In this document: positions 48,389 to 58,199 of the stretch, in pieces
Position numbering within the stretch: position 1 is the stretch's first letter
Layout: each line of letters opens with the position of its first letter
Assembly: GCA_021604725.1 (NCBI GenBank)
Contig: BQJN01000002.1
Location: forward strand, 19,241-83,240
Direction of reading: 5' to 3'
Source of the DNA: Lysobacteraceae bacterium
GTDB lineage: Bacteria > Pseudomonadota > Gammaproteobacteria > Xanthomonadales > BQJN01
DNA: 64,000 nt
Program-made: the position numbers and the translations under genes
The notes under the pieces: generated by a model
What the model was told of the DNA's origin: nothing
Seen by the model: the letters and a program-made list of their open reading frames with translations, nothing else
Database searches by the model: none

Positions 48389-48912
48389 TGCAAATGCCCA
48401 GCACTGAATCCGGGTAGTGGCGACCCCTTATGCCCACCCACTTCGTTCAATACGGCCACGAACAACGGGAACTGATCCGCCAACTCCGCGAATACTTCGT
48501 TGCGAGCAGTTTGCTGTCGATACGCCAGCGATGAGTAGGCCGACTCGCCCATGCCAATGTAATAGTCAATGCCTATGGGGCGCCGCGGGTGGTCCAGCAG
48601 GCCGGAGAATAGACCAGCGACAAATAAAGCCACATCACCTAGCCGCTGCAATAGTAAATCACGTTCAGCCCGTGAACTGGCCGCTACGGAACCGGCGTAC
48701 AGTTCGGCCAGTGGTCGCAGCGCAATGCCGTGTTCAGTGAAATCAAATAGACGCTCAGAGCGAGCATAGTCAGCGAGGAGGTGACACAAGTACCAGACGG
48801 TGGCGTCGCTTGTGTCGACATTTTGGTGATCGATAGCCATCGTAATTCGACGATGGAAAAACGAATGCAGGTTTTCGGTGGTGCCTGTAGTCGGCGCCGA
48901 GTGTTGGCTCAT
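48385..48912 (-). CDS. conserved hypothetical protein
   Basis: 175 aa ORF; MAIDHQNVDTSDATVWYLCHLLADYARSERLFDF…. Confidence 0.6.
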   Translation of the reverse strand: MSQHSAPTTGTTENLHSFFHRRITMAIDHQNVDTSDATVWYLCHLLADYARSERLFDFTEHGIALRPLAELYAGSVAASSRAERDLLLQRLGDVALFVAGLFSGLLDHPRRPIGIDYYIGMGESAYSSLAYRQQTARNEVFAELADQFPLFVAVLNEVGGHKGSPLPGFSAGHLH

Positions 48913-49061
48913 ACGCGTTACTCCTGTTCAACCTTCATGAGAAGCTCATTGCTTAGAGCTACCCTTGCCTAAAGGTTTAGTCCGACCGGCCGCTACAGTC
49001 AACGACGCACGTCAAATATGAGCACTCTCACCTGGTGGCTGCCAATGCAAGCTCCAACCAC

Positions 49062-49775
49062 TATGAGCCCCTCCACGGCCATTCCGCATCGTCATTCCGG
49101 CCCTGGACCCGGAACCCAGAAGCGCGTCAGCGCAAAAGGCTACCGATGTCGGAAAACCGCTGCCCACATTGCGCCCCTGCACGGCCATCCCCAACCGTCA
49201 TTCCGGGCCTGGACCCGGAATCCAGGAGCGCGTCAGCGCCAGAGGCTACCGATGTCGGAAAAACGCTACCCACATTGCGCCCCTCCACGGCCATCCCCCA
49301 TCGTCATTCCGGGCCTGGACCCGGAACCCAGAAGCGCGTCAGCGCCAGGGCTACCGATGTCGGAAAAACGCTATCCACATTGCGCCCCTCCACGGCCATC
49401 CCCAACGTCATTCCGGGCCTGGACCCGGAACTCAGAAGCGCGTCAGCGTCAGGGCTACCGATGTCGGAAAAACGCTACCCACATTGCGCCCCTCCACGGC
49501 CATCCCCGACCGTCATTCCGGGCCTGGACCCGGAACCCAGAAGCGCGTCAGCGCCAGGGCTACCGATGTCGGAAAAACGCTACCCACATTGCGCCCCTAC
49601 ACGGCCATCCCCATCGTCATTCCGGGCCTGGACCCGGAACCCAGTAGCGCGTCAGCGCCAAGGCTACCGATGTCGGAAAAACGCTGCCCACGTTGCGCCC
49701 CTGCACGGCCATCCCCAACCGTCATTCCGGGCCTGGACCCGGAATCCAGAAGCGCGTCAGCGCCAGAGGAGTTCA
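49062..49775. repeat. tandem array of ~105 bp units, about 7 copies
   Basis: GTCATTCCGGGCCTGGACCCGGAA starts at 49091, 49197, 49303, 49407, 49512, 49616, 49721; inter-copy sequence also nearly identical. Confidence 0.95.
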
Positions 49776-49784
49776 GGACAATCC

Positions 49785-51500
49785 CTACAAGCCCTTGAAG
49801 TAAGCCAGCGTTGCTTCCGCCTCTGTGCGAAGGTCGAATTGTTGAGCGGTTTGCATCGCCGCCGCGCTCAGACGCTGCGCGGTCTCGTCCTCGGTCAGTA
49901 GTGTATCGACGTGGTCGACCAGAGCGAAGATGTCGTCGGGGTTGGCCAGCAAACTATTGCCGCCATGTTTGGCGTAGGCGTTGACGCCGCCCTGGTCGGA
50001 AAGTACGCAGGCGCAGCCACAAGCCATCGCTTCCAACGCACAGCGCCCGAAGCCCTGAAATCTAGAGGTATCGATAAACACGCGGTGGCTGCCGTAAAGC
50101 TGGGCCAGGTGTTGCTGGTCTTCCACTATCCCTTCATTCACGCAGGGGAAGGGCAGCTTGCGGGTGTTTAGCTCGCCGCTGCCAAACAGCGTGATTTTGG
50201 TGTCAGGAAAGCGTTCATGGATCTGTTCAAGGACCTGCACCAGTGCACCAAAGCCTCGGCGTTCGGTGCCGGGTCGCGCCATGGCGATGACAGATTTTTC
50301 TCGAGGCTGCTCGAGGCCTGACGAAAATAGGTCGAGGTCAAGACCCAACGCAATCTGCGTGCTGTCTGCGGCGTGTCGCTTCAGCTTGTCGGCCAGCCAC
50401 TGACTCTTGACGATGCGGTTCGGAATACGGGCGTAACTGGATCGCACCAGATCCCTGCGCTCATCCCCTTTGTCATAAAACCAGGCTTCGTAATCCTGGA
50501 CAAAATAGGCGGCAGCTTTGGCTGTGCCGGCAAACTTGAGATCGGCAACCGTTGCCGCGGTGGTCCACATGGTCGCCACGGCGACATCGCATGGAGGCAA
50601 GGTCTCGCCCATGGTGTCTAGGCTTTCATAGACCATTGGACGGGTAAGAAGCGGCATCCAGCGGTAGATGGCAGGATCGACAAAGCGCGCGGCGATACGA
50701 GCATCTACACCGAGAAGAATCAGCTCATTGACCAGCTGAATCACCGATTGGGTGCCGCCAGCGACAACCAACTCGTCGAGAACGTAGGTGACACTGAACC
50801 GATCAGTATTCTTGACGACATGGATCTCGGGTCGCTTGCGAAACAGGCCTGCAATGGCGGCACCTGCCTGTCGAATGCGGTTGCCAATAGAGCCACCACG
50901 CAGCACGGCGCGCCCGATCTCCCAGCTCATTGCACGCAGGTCGCCGCTGCCTTTGCTGCTTGGCATCTCGGGCAGCAATAGCAGCGAGCGGTTAGTGGAA
51001 CGGTCAACCCCAAAGATCGGTGCGGTGGCTGAGTTCGGGTCAGAAAATGCGGCGTCGAGAAAACTGTCGTTGAGAATGGCGATCAGCCGAATGCGCGGCA
51101 CACCGGCAGCAGCCAATTTATGCGGCTTTCCAACCGGGTCCAGCTCCAGCGCAGCACTCAATACCTGGCCTGGCTTAAGACCACGTACGTTCTCCGGGTG
51201 GGCGGCGACGACGACATCGTTCGCTTCCAGCGCGCGATTGGCCAGTGCGCGCGCAGACAGGCTCGGTAACAGCACATCTTCTTCAATGGCTACAACTGCG
51301 GGGTGTTCACAATCGATCAACCATTGTCGAAGATCGAAGTCGCTGACGCAGCTCACACCGCAGCGCGCAGCGACATGATGTGCTACCGGGCTATCGCCGA
51401 CCAGGCAGACCGCGCTGGCTTCGGCTTGCAACAGCCGTGTCGCCAATGACAGCCATCGCGCATCAGACCCGGCAATGATCAGGCCGACAAAGTCTGTCAT
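49785..51500 (-). CDS. glycosyltransferase family 4 protein
   Basis: VTYVLDELVVAGGTQSVIQLVNELILLGVDARI…FIDTSRFQGFGRCALEAMACGCACVLSDQGGVNAYAKHGGNSLLA. Confidence 0.85.
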   Translation of the reverse strand: MTDFVGLIIAGSDARWLSLATRLLQAEASAVCLVGDSPVAHHVAARCGVSCVSDFDLRQWLIDCEHPAVVAIEEDVLLPSLSARALANRALEANDVVVAAHPENVRGLKPGQVLSAALELDPVGKPHKLAAAGVPRIRLIAILNDSFLDAAFSDPNSATAPIFGVDRSTNRSLLLLPEMPSSKGSGDLRAMSWEIGRAVLRGGSIGNRIRQAGAAIAGLFRKRPEIHVVKNTDRFSVTYVLDELVVAGGTQSVIQLVNELILLGVDARIAARFVDPAIYRWMPLLTRPMVYESLDTMGETLPPCDVAVATMWTTAATVADLKFAGTAKAAAYFVQDYEAWFYDKGDERRDLVRSSYARIPNRIVKSQWLADKLKRHAADSTQIALGLDLDLFSSGLEQPREKSVIAMARPGTERRGFGALVQVLEQIHERFPDTKITLFGSGELNTRKLPFPCVNEGIVEDQQHLAQLYGSHRVFIDTSRFQGFGRCALEAMACGCACVLSDQGGVNAYAKHGGNSLLANPDDIFALVDHVDTLLTEDETAQRLSAAAMQTAQQFDLRTEAEATLAYFKGL

Positions 51501-51507
51501 GATCTAA

Positions 51508-52827
51508 CTATGCTCCCAACTCAGCAAAGGCCTCACGCGTCAAGTTGCGGGGGCCTTTGGCGCTGGCCACAACATTGTCCTCAATTCGCACACCGCCAAA
51601 AGGTTTGAGTTCGGCGACTCGATCCCAGTTGATGTCTCGCTCAAGTTCAGTGCCCTTGTGCTCATCGAGCAGCATGTCGATGAAGTACAGGCCAGGTTCA
51701 ATGGTGACCACAGCATTGGTGGTGAGTGTTCGTGTTAGTCGCAGGTAAGGGTGGTCACTGGGAGGCGGTTTGCCACCGCCGGTTTCGGTCGCTTGATGGC
51801 CGCCAATATCATGCACCTGCAAACCGAGGAAATGGCCGACGCCGTGAGGGAAGAAGGTGCTGGTCAGACCACTGCCAAGCGCTTGTTCCGCTGAGCAGCG
51901 AATAACATCAAACTGTGCCAGTAGCTCCGCTACCTTTTCATGGGTTGCCAGGTGGATTTCGACATAGTCGCGACCGGGAGTCACCATGTTGCATAGCTCC
52001 AACTGGGCCTCGTCCATGGCGCTGATCATGTCGCTGAACAGGTCTGGGTTGGCGCTATAGGTTCGAGTGATGTCAGAGGCGTAGCCTGCAACCTCAGCGC
52101 CGGCGTCAATCAAGAACGACCGGAACTGGCTCGGTTTATCGCGTTGCGGTGCGTCGTAATGCAGTACCGCGCCATGCTCGTTGAGGGCGACAATATTGTT
52201 GTACGGAACATCAAAATCAGTGGCATCAATTGCGGCCAGATAGGCGCGATTGATATCAAACTCACTGCAGCCCCGCTCGAAGGCTTCGCGCGCCGCAGTG
52301 TGGGCGCGTGCACCCTGCATCGACGCCTCTTTCAGCGCAGCGATTTCGTAATCGGTTTTTCCGGCCCGTGCCCAATGCAGGCGATGAATCAACTCGGCGC
52401 AGTCGCTGTCTCCACCGGTGTCGAAGCCGATCATGTCGAGCTCACCAATAACTGCGACGCGACCATCAGGCCAGTGTTTGAGGACCTCATCCGGAGAGCG
52501 CATGACGACAATATCGAAGTGTTCGGTCCAGTAACCCTGTGGGTCAGTGGGAACCAAATGCCAATAGTCCCGCGGCTGGTAATAGAACAAGCGTGGTTTG
52601 CCGTCGGCAGGGCACTGTATCCAGCTGTAAGGGTGTCGATTCAGCGGCGCCCACCATTTGAACATCGGGTTTGCCGCAAACGGCATCGTGCGGTCGTCCT
52701 GGAATTGGTAACGCACACCACCGGAGAAGATCATTGCGTGGTCGTATTCCGTGGTCTTCAGAGCATCCTGGTGATGCTGTAGTACCGATGCAACGTGCTG
52801 TGGGTAGTGGGTCGAAAGCGCTGTCAT
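51508..52827 (-). CDS. pepQ: Xaa-Pro dipeptidase
   Basis: FLIDAGAEVAGYASDITRTY; FFPHGVGHFLGLQVHDIGG; TIEPGLYFIDMLL; GVRIEDNVV. Confidence 0.92.
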   Translation of the reverse strand: MTALSTHYPQHVASVLQHHQDALKTTEYDHAMIFSGGVRYQFQDDRTMPFAANPMFKWWAPLNRHPYSWIQCPADGKPRLFYYQPRDYWHLVPTDPQGYWTEHFDIVVMRSPDEVLKHWPDGRVAVIGELDMIGFDTGGDSDCAELIHRLHWARAGKTDYEIAALKEASMQGARAHTAAREAFERGCSEFDINRAYLAAIDATDFDVPYNNIVALNEHGAVLHYDAPQRDKPSQFRSFLIDAGAEVAGYASDITRTYSANPDLFSDMISAMDEAQLELCNMVTPGRDYVEIHLATHEKVAELLAQFDVIRCSAEQALGSGLTSTFFPHGVGHFLGLQVHDIGGHQATETGGGKPPPSDHPYLRLTRTLTTNAVVTIEPGLYFIDMLLDEHKGTELERDINWDRVAELKPFGGVRIEDNVVASAKGPRNLTREAFAELGA

Positions 52828-53024
52828 GGTCAGTATTGATCCTGTAATTGGTCTGGTCATCGCCACAGGTGGCTAGTGCGTCACCGAGTGTAGGCTGAAT
52901 CGGCTCTTGCGCAAAGGTTATAGGAAAATTCCACCTGTGATTGAGGGATTTTTCCACTATTCGGTCGGCGGTGAAGAATCTAAGCTTGATCCTGTCCTGT
53001 TCGCACGAATTCGGACACTGCTGT

Positions 53025-53048
53025 CGGCACACGGATGTGCCGTTTTTT
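53025..53048 (+). terminator. terminator-like hairpin CGGCACA-CGGA-TGTGCCG-TTTTTT
   Basis: 7-bp perfect stem, tetraloop, six T; loop related to the dispersed hairpin family. Confidence 0.6.
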
Positions 53049-53108
53049 AACATTGAACAGGCTGGCAAGCGACAACGGATGAGCTAGTTGCCAGTCGGAG
53101 TAGCTGAA

Positions 53109-53285
53109 ATGACCGAGATCGACACCGTCCGCTTGAAGCGACGTATTCGCGAGTTGCAGTTGGAGATCACCCGCTGCTCCATGAGTCTGGATTTGCGAGA
53201 CTCGAAAGTGCATCGATTGTTGTTGGCAGAGCTTGAGAAGTCCAGGGATATGCTGGGCGAAAGACAGCGACGACGCGCCGGATAA
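53109..53285 (+). CDS. small hypothetical coiled-coil protein
   Basis: MTEIDTVRLKRRIRELQLEITRCSMSLDLRDSKVHRLLLAELEKSRDMLGERQRRRAG. Confidence 0.45.
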   Translation: MTEIDTVRLKRRIRELQLEITRCSMSLDLRDSKVHRLLLAELEKSRDMLGERQRRRAG

Positions 53286-53327
53286 CCCGGACGTCCGCCA
53301 TGAGGATCGTGAAAGGGCCCTCGCGCT

Positions 53328-53762
53328 CTAACCTGCGATGTAGTGCTCTAGCTGCTCAATCTGATGTTGCTGTTCAGCAATAATTGACTTGACCAGGTCG
53401 CCGATCGACACCATGCCAATGAGTTGTTCCGCCTCATTGACCACCGGCAAATGGCGAAATCGCTTTTCCGTCATCAAACCCATGGCTTGATCAACGGTTT
53501 GCGCGCTGCGAGCGCAAACCACCGGGTGCGACATGATCGCCTCGGCCGGCGTCGATCGAGAGCTTCGCCCTTTCAAGATAACTTTTCTGGCGTAATCGCG
53601 TTCCGATAGCATGCCTACCAGCTCACCGCCGGCATTGATGACCAACAAGGCACCAATGCCTTTCTCGGCCATCATACTGATCGCGTCCAGGACGGGGGTT
53701 TCAGGGGTGACCGACCAAATTTCGCCACCCTTGGCTTCTACTAACTGACCCAGTGTCTGCAT
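53328..53762 (-). CDS. CBS domain-containing protein
   Basis: Two CBS motifs: VLDAISMMAEKGIGALLVINAGGELVGMLSERDYARKV; VDQAMGLMTEKRFRHLPVVNEAEQLIGMVSIGDLVK. Confidence 0.92.
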   Translation of the reverse strand: MQTLGQLVEAKGGEIWSVTPETPVLDAISMMAEKGIGALLVINAGGELVGMLSERDYARKVILKGRSSRSTPAEAIMSHPVVCARSAQTVDQAMGLMTEKRFRHLPVVNEAEQLIGMVSIGDLVKSIIAEQQHQIEQLEHYIAG

Positions 53763-53852
53763 CGTGCGCTCCGGCGGAAGTGGATCGTGGCTACAGATTA
53801 GCGCTTTTTTGCCCTGCTTGTCACACGGCCATGCGCCGTCAGCAGCTGGAAT

Positions 53853-54509
53853 TTAAGCCTGCTGCGGATTATTGGCGCTGTTGCTACGGTTTCGCCAACG
53901 GTGCGCGGTCATGTCGCCGACGGTCTTCAGCGCAATTAACAAAAGCAGCGCCCAAACCGGGCTACCAAGGGCCATCACAGCCGCACCACCGAAAATAATG
54001 GTGACGTGCAGGATAACCACCCGACCGTAAGGCCGCATCATCAACATGCTGGCGCTGGTCGTTCTGTATTCCCCACCAAACACAAAGTTGGCGAAAAAGG
54101 ACACCAGGTGACTGGCGGCAAGCGCGGCCACTGCCCACCATAGCTCAGCGTGGGGAAATATTTCCGGTACACGCAACAGGTCCGGGATATCCATATGCAA
54201 GCCATACTCTTCACCGAACAGGCCGATGACGAAAATCCCATGGATGGCTGTGAACATGCCGTAGTGCACGCAGAAAAACGGCACAAGGAACAGTTTGCTG
54301 GCCCAGTTGGCAAGGCTCTTCGGTTGCGACACCAGCATGCGCAGCACATTGAGCACGCCAACGATGACATTCTCAATCCAGAACAGCAGCATGATTGAGA
54401 ACACATCCCAATCCAACAGCGCCACCCCCAGCAGGGGAATGGCGTTGGCGGCTAGCAGGACAGCGCCGGTCAGCCTTGAGCGGGCTGCCGGCACCGTGGT
54501 TTCGCTCAT
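53853..54509 (-). CDS. DUF6498-containing membrane protein
   Basis: ANAIPLLGVALLDWDVFSIMLLFWIENVIVGVLNVLRML. Confidence 0.8.
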   Translation of the reverse strand: MSETTVPAARSRLTGAVLLAANAIPLLGVALLDWDVFSIMLLFWIENVIVGVLNVLRMLVSQPKSLANWASKLFLVPFFCVHYGMFTAIHGIFVIGLFGEEYGLHMDIPDLLRVPEIFPHAELWWAVAALAASHLVSFFANFVFGGEYRTTSASMLMMRPYGRVVILHVTIIFGGAAVMALGSPVWALLLLIALKTVGDMTAHRWRNRSNSANNPQQA

Positions 54510-55669
54510 TACTCGCTTGCGGTGCGCGTGCTCGATATTTGGCCCGCGCTGGCGGCAGCCAGGGCCTCTTTCAGGTCATCCTCGCAAGAGACCAATTGCT
54601 GCTCTGCCTCGGCGCGACGCTTCTTGGCATCGTCGGCGATTTGCAGGCTTTCCTGAATGGTTTCAATCAAGGTTTGATTGGCTTTCTTGACCGCTTCGAT
54701 ATCAAAAATACCGCGTTCGATCTGAGTGCGAACTTCTGCGTTGGCCTGTTTCAGGGTTTCCGCACCTGATTCAAGCAACTCGTTGGTTAGATCATTGGCG
54801 GCCTTGACTGTCTTGCCAGCCTGCGCGGAGCGATAAATAGTGACCGTTTGCGCCAGCTGCTGACGCCACAGCGGGATGGTGTTGGCGATGGTCGAATTGA
54901 TCTTGGTGACCAGGCCCTTGTCGTTGTCTTGCACCAGGCGAATGCTGGGCAGAGCCTGCATGATGACCTGCCGCGTTAACTTCAGGTCATGCACTCGGCG
55001 CTCCAGGTCGTCACGCGCACTGCGTAGATCCTTGAGCTCCTGCGACTTGAGCATGTCTTGTGCTGCCTCGACTTCCTTGGCAAATGCCGGAATAACCTCA
55101 TTGTCCAGCTCAAGCAATTTCTTTTCGCCAGCGTGGATGTAGTCTTCCAGGTTGTGAAAATAATCGAGGTTTGCGTCGTACAAGCGATCCAGCGAGGTGA
55201 TGTCGGTTAGCAACTGTGTCTTGTGCCGTTCCAGCTTGTCGGTGATGGCATCAATTTGGTTGCGCACTTCCTCGTACTTTTGCAGGAATTTGGCCACCGG
55301 TTTGGCGAACCCGAGCAAGCGAGCAAACCAGCTGGGTTTTTCGTTCGGGTTGAGCTTTTCAACATCGAAACCTCGCAGCGCCAACACCATTTCGCTGAGC
55401 GCGCTGCCCGCAGCCCCAGTGTCCTTGTTACGCACGCCTTCGAGCATGCGATCAGACAGCTCGGTCAATTCTTGCTGAGCTTTGGTTCCGAAGTAGATGA
55501 TTGACGTTGAGTCGTTCGGGTCAATCTCGGTCATCAACCGATCAATGCGCTCCTGGTCCTTGGCATCCAGCTCGTCCAATGGCACCAATGCGTTGGTGAC
55601 CCCCGGGACGATCTCGGTCTTGAGCAGGACTTCTTCAGTCGTTTCGGTTGTGGTCGTGGTCTTTGCCAT
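54509..55669 (-). CDS. toxic anion resistance protein TelA family
   Basis: STSIIYFGTKAQQELTELSDRML…SWFARLLGFAKPVAKFLQKYEEVRNQIDAITDKLERHKTQLLTDI. Confidence 0.9.
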   Translation of the reverse strand: MAKTTTTTETTEEVLLKTEIVPGVTNALVPLDELDAKDQERIDRLMTEIDPNDSTSIIYFGTKAQQELTELSDRMLEGVRNKDTGAAGSALSEMVLALRGFDVEKLNPNEKPSWFARLLGFAKPVAKFLQKYEEVRNQIDAITDKLERHKTQLLTDITSLDRLYDANLDYFHNLEDYIHAGEKKLLELDNEVIPAFAKEVEAAQDMLKSQELKDLRSARDDLERRVHDLKLTRQVIMQALPSIRLVQDNDKGLVTKINSTIANTIPLWRQQLAQTVTIYRSAQAGKTVKAANDLTNELLESGAETLKQANAEVRTQIERGIFDIEAVKKANQTLIETIQESLQIADDAKKRRAEAEQQLVSCEDDLKEALAAASAGQISSTRTASE

Positions 55670-55749
55670 TGGGCTTCTCTCCCCTTGCCAGTTCGTTTGC
55701 TTAAACTACACGCTCGGTCGCGCAGTGTCTTGTGTTTTGATCAGACGGC

Positions 55750-56577
55750 TTATTGCACGCCCTCTCGCTCCATTTGTGTGGTCAGTACTTCGATTTGCAC
55801 ATCAAGATCGGTGCGGTCGCGCTCGAGCAGCTTTTGTTTCTGTTCGACGAACACTGTTTCGATCGTACTCAATACGTTGCGAAAATTGGCGTCCAACTCT
55901 TGCGACTGACCATGTCGACTGGTCGCCGCGTAGCGCTCGATCACGCTTTCCGCACCTTCAAGATAGGTATTCATGAATTTGCGCGCCCGCCGAATATCTT
56001 TCGGATTGTCTTCCAGAATGTCGAGGATCTCGCGTCCACGGATGCAGATGGTGTCCAGCCGATCGGTCAATTCAGGGCAGTCAATCCTGGCGTTGGCTTT
56101 TTCAATGGCGATAATTCGCGACTCTGCGGCCGCCAATGTCTCGGCTGCCTGCTTGGCCACTTCCAGATCGGAGATGTTGATTTTAGTGCGTCTGGGGTCA
56201 AGACCGTAAGTAAACAGTACGCCGGCGGCGGTGCCCATGCCGAGCAAGACCGAATGGGCCAATGAATAGTCGGTCATGGTCAGCGCCGTAAATACGGTTG
56301 CCGCGCCAGCCAGCAGCGAGGCCAATGTTTTAAATGGTGTGGGTGACTCCGGGACGAATTTTCGGCCTCGAGTTTCAGCAACGTCTCGATGCGAGCGGCG
56401 AACCAGCATGCCGGCCAGGTAATAGCCGGCCAGGCCAACACCGGAATACAGTAGGCGCAAGTAGTCGCCTGAGGTCAACGCGCCCAATGCAACGGCCATC
56501 AGCGGCAGCGGCAGGATAAACAGGGCCAGTGCGGCAGGAGCCTTCAACTTCGTTTTGTCAGCGGGTTTTTTGTACAT
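55750..56577 (-). CDS. 5-bromo-4-chloroindolyl phosphate hydrolysis (XpaC-like) family protein
   Basis: N-terminal TM pairs; RLDTICIRGREILDILEDNPKDIRRARKFMNTYLEGAESVIERYA; adjacent to TelA as commonly seen. Confidence 0.78.
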   Translation of the reverse strand: MYKKPADKTKLKAPAALALFILPLPLMAVALGALTSGDYLRLLYSGVGLAGYYLAGMLVRRSHRDVAETRGRKFVPESPTPFKTLASLLAGAATVFTALTMTDYSLAHSVLLGMGTAAGVLFTYGLDPRRTKINISDLEVAKQAAETLAAAESRIIAIEKANARIDCPELTDRLDTICIRGREILDILEDNPKDIRRARKFMNTYLEGAESVIERYAATSRHGQSQELDANFRNVLSTIETVFVEQKQKLLERDRTDLDVQIEVLTTQMEREGVQ

Positions 56578-56651
56578 TCGGGTCGTTTACAGTGTCTGAC
56601 AGGAAACCAGGCCGACGGTGAAAATCAGCAGCATCAGGCCAATGGCTTTTT

Positions 56652-57236
56652 TCAGGAAACTGGGCATATCGGGGCTCCTTTTCGGTCGCAGATTATACTG
56701 CGGAATGTCAGGTTGATGCGTGGCGCTACCGCACGACGGGTTTTCGGCACGCAATGCTGCCACTGACGCTGGCTTTGCCCGCGCATGATGAGCAGGTCGC
56801 CGTGGCGTAAGTCCAGACCGATTGATTCGGCGTGGTGGTCAGTTCGGCGTAACCTGAAGCGTCGCGCGCCACCGAGACTGACACTGGCAATGGTCGGTTG
56901 CGGGCCGAGCTCTGGTTCGTTGTCGGCGTGCCAACCCATGGAGTCCTGGCCGTTGCGATACAGATTGCACAGCACGCTATTCATACCCGCACCACACAAG
57001 TCCATGACGGTGTCTCTGATTTCAACAATCGGTTTGACCCACGCGCTCGGTTTGCGTTCAACCCCTGAGTAGACGTAGCTGAGGCCCGAGTCGCCCAACC
57101 ATGCGCTTAAGCGAGGCTCGGTTACCTTGCGCCCAAAGATCGTGATCGTGTGTTGCTGCCAGTCGATCGCTTCGCTGATTCGCGCGGCGTCCAGTTGGCT
57201 GAAGGCACCGGGCATCACGGCAACGCCGGATACCAC
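56652..57236 (-). CDS. alpha-ketoglutarate-dependent dioxygenase AlkB family
   Basis: NSVLCNLYRNGQDSMGWHADNEPELGPQPTIASVSLGGARRFRLRR; LRHGDLLIMRG. Confidence 0.92.
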   Translation of the reverse strand: MVSGVAVMPGAFSQLDAARISEAIDWQQHTITIFGRKVTEPRLSAWLGDSGLSYVYSGVERKPSAWVKPIVEIRDTVMDLCGAGMNSVLCNLYRNGQDSMGWHADNEPELGPQPTIASVSLGGARRFRLRRTDHHAESIGLDLRHGDLLIMRGQSQRQWQHCVPKTRRAVAPRINLTFRSIICDRKGAPICPVS

Positions 57237-57259
57237 GGACTGCCATTTCGGTTGTAGCG

Positions 57260-58186
57260 TCAGTTTTTGGTTTGCCCTTGCTGCAGTATTTTTTGCAGGC
57301 CAGCGACCGCACCACCGATATTACTGAGCTCAGCAGGCAGGATCAGCGTGTTGGTCTCGTCGGCCAAGCGTCCGAACTCCTTCACATACTGTTCGGCGAT
57401 GCGCAGATTGACTGCATTCTCACCACCGGGCTGATTGATGGCGACGGCAATGCGCTCAAGCCCGCGTGCGGTCGCCTCGGCCAACAGCATGATCTCCTTG
57501 GCTTTACCTTCAGCTTCGTTGATCTGCTTCTGTTTCTCGGCTTCCGAGATGTTGATAATCTCGGCTCGTTCACCCAGTGAAACGTTGATCTTGGCTTCTT
57601 TCTCGCCTTCGGACTCAGCCACGACTGCGCGACGTTCGCGCTCGGCGCGCATCTGTTTCTCCAATGCGTCCTGCACCGAGGGTGGCGGCTTGATGTTTGA
57701 AATCTCGTAACGCAACACCTTGACGCCCCATGGTTTGGCGGCTTCATCCAGAGCGTCTACTACCTTGCCGTTGATGGTTTCACGCTCTTCGAAGGTTTGA
57801 TCCAATTGGATCTTGCCGATCACCGAACGCAAGGTGGTTTGTGCCAACTGGGTGGTCGCGTACTGGTAGTCTTCGATGCCATAAGCAGCGTTAGCCGGGT
57901 CAACCACTTGCAGATACAGAACGCCGTCTATCTCCACTGCGATGTTGTCAGAGGTAATACAGATCTGGCTGGCCACATCGATTGCGGTTTCTTTCAAATT
58001 CAGCTTGTACGCGACCTTGTCTATGAACGGCACCAGAATGTGGAAGCCAGCGCTTAACGTTTTTGAGTATTTACCGAGCCGTTCAACCACAAACGCCGCT
58101 CGTTGCGGCACAATTCGCGCCGTCTTGAGAATGGCGATGACGACAACAATCGCCAGGCCATACCCTAATAATTCTCCGAATCCCAT
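57260..58186 (-). CDS. SPFH domain (stomatin/paraslipin, QmcA-like) protein
   Basis: IVPQRAAFVVERLGKYSKTLSAGFHILVPFIDKVAYKLNLKETAIDVASQICITSDNIAVEIDGVLYLQVVDP. Confidence 0.93.
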   Translation of the reverse strand: MGFGELLGYGLAIVVVIAILKTARIVPQRAAFVVERLGKYSKTLSAGFHILVPFIDKVAYKLNLKETAIDVASQICITSDNIAVEIDGVLYLQVVDPANAAYGIEDYQYATTQLAQTTLRSVIGKIQLDQTFEERETINGKVVDALDEAAKPWGVKVLRYEISNIKPPPSVQDALEKQMRAERERRAVVAESEGEKEAKINVSLGERAEIINISEAEKQKQINEAEGKAKEIMLLAEATARGLERIAVAINQPGGENAVNLRIAEQYVKEFGRLADETNTLILPAELSNIGGAVAGLQKILQQGQTKN

Positions 58187-58199
58187 AACTTAATGCTCC

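Noticed and set aside
49062-49775. CRISPR array
   Set aside because: The sequences between repeats are themselves near-identical and ~80 bp, and there are no cas genes; it is a tandem repeat
49018-49901. Three overlapping + strand ORFs (209-288 aa) through the tandem array
   Set aside because: They are open in all three frames because the unit is ~105 bp with no stops, and 1-bp length changes shift the frame between copies; not credible proteins
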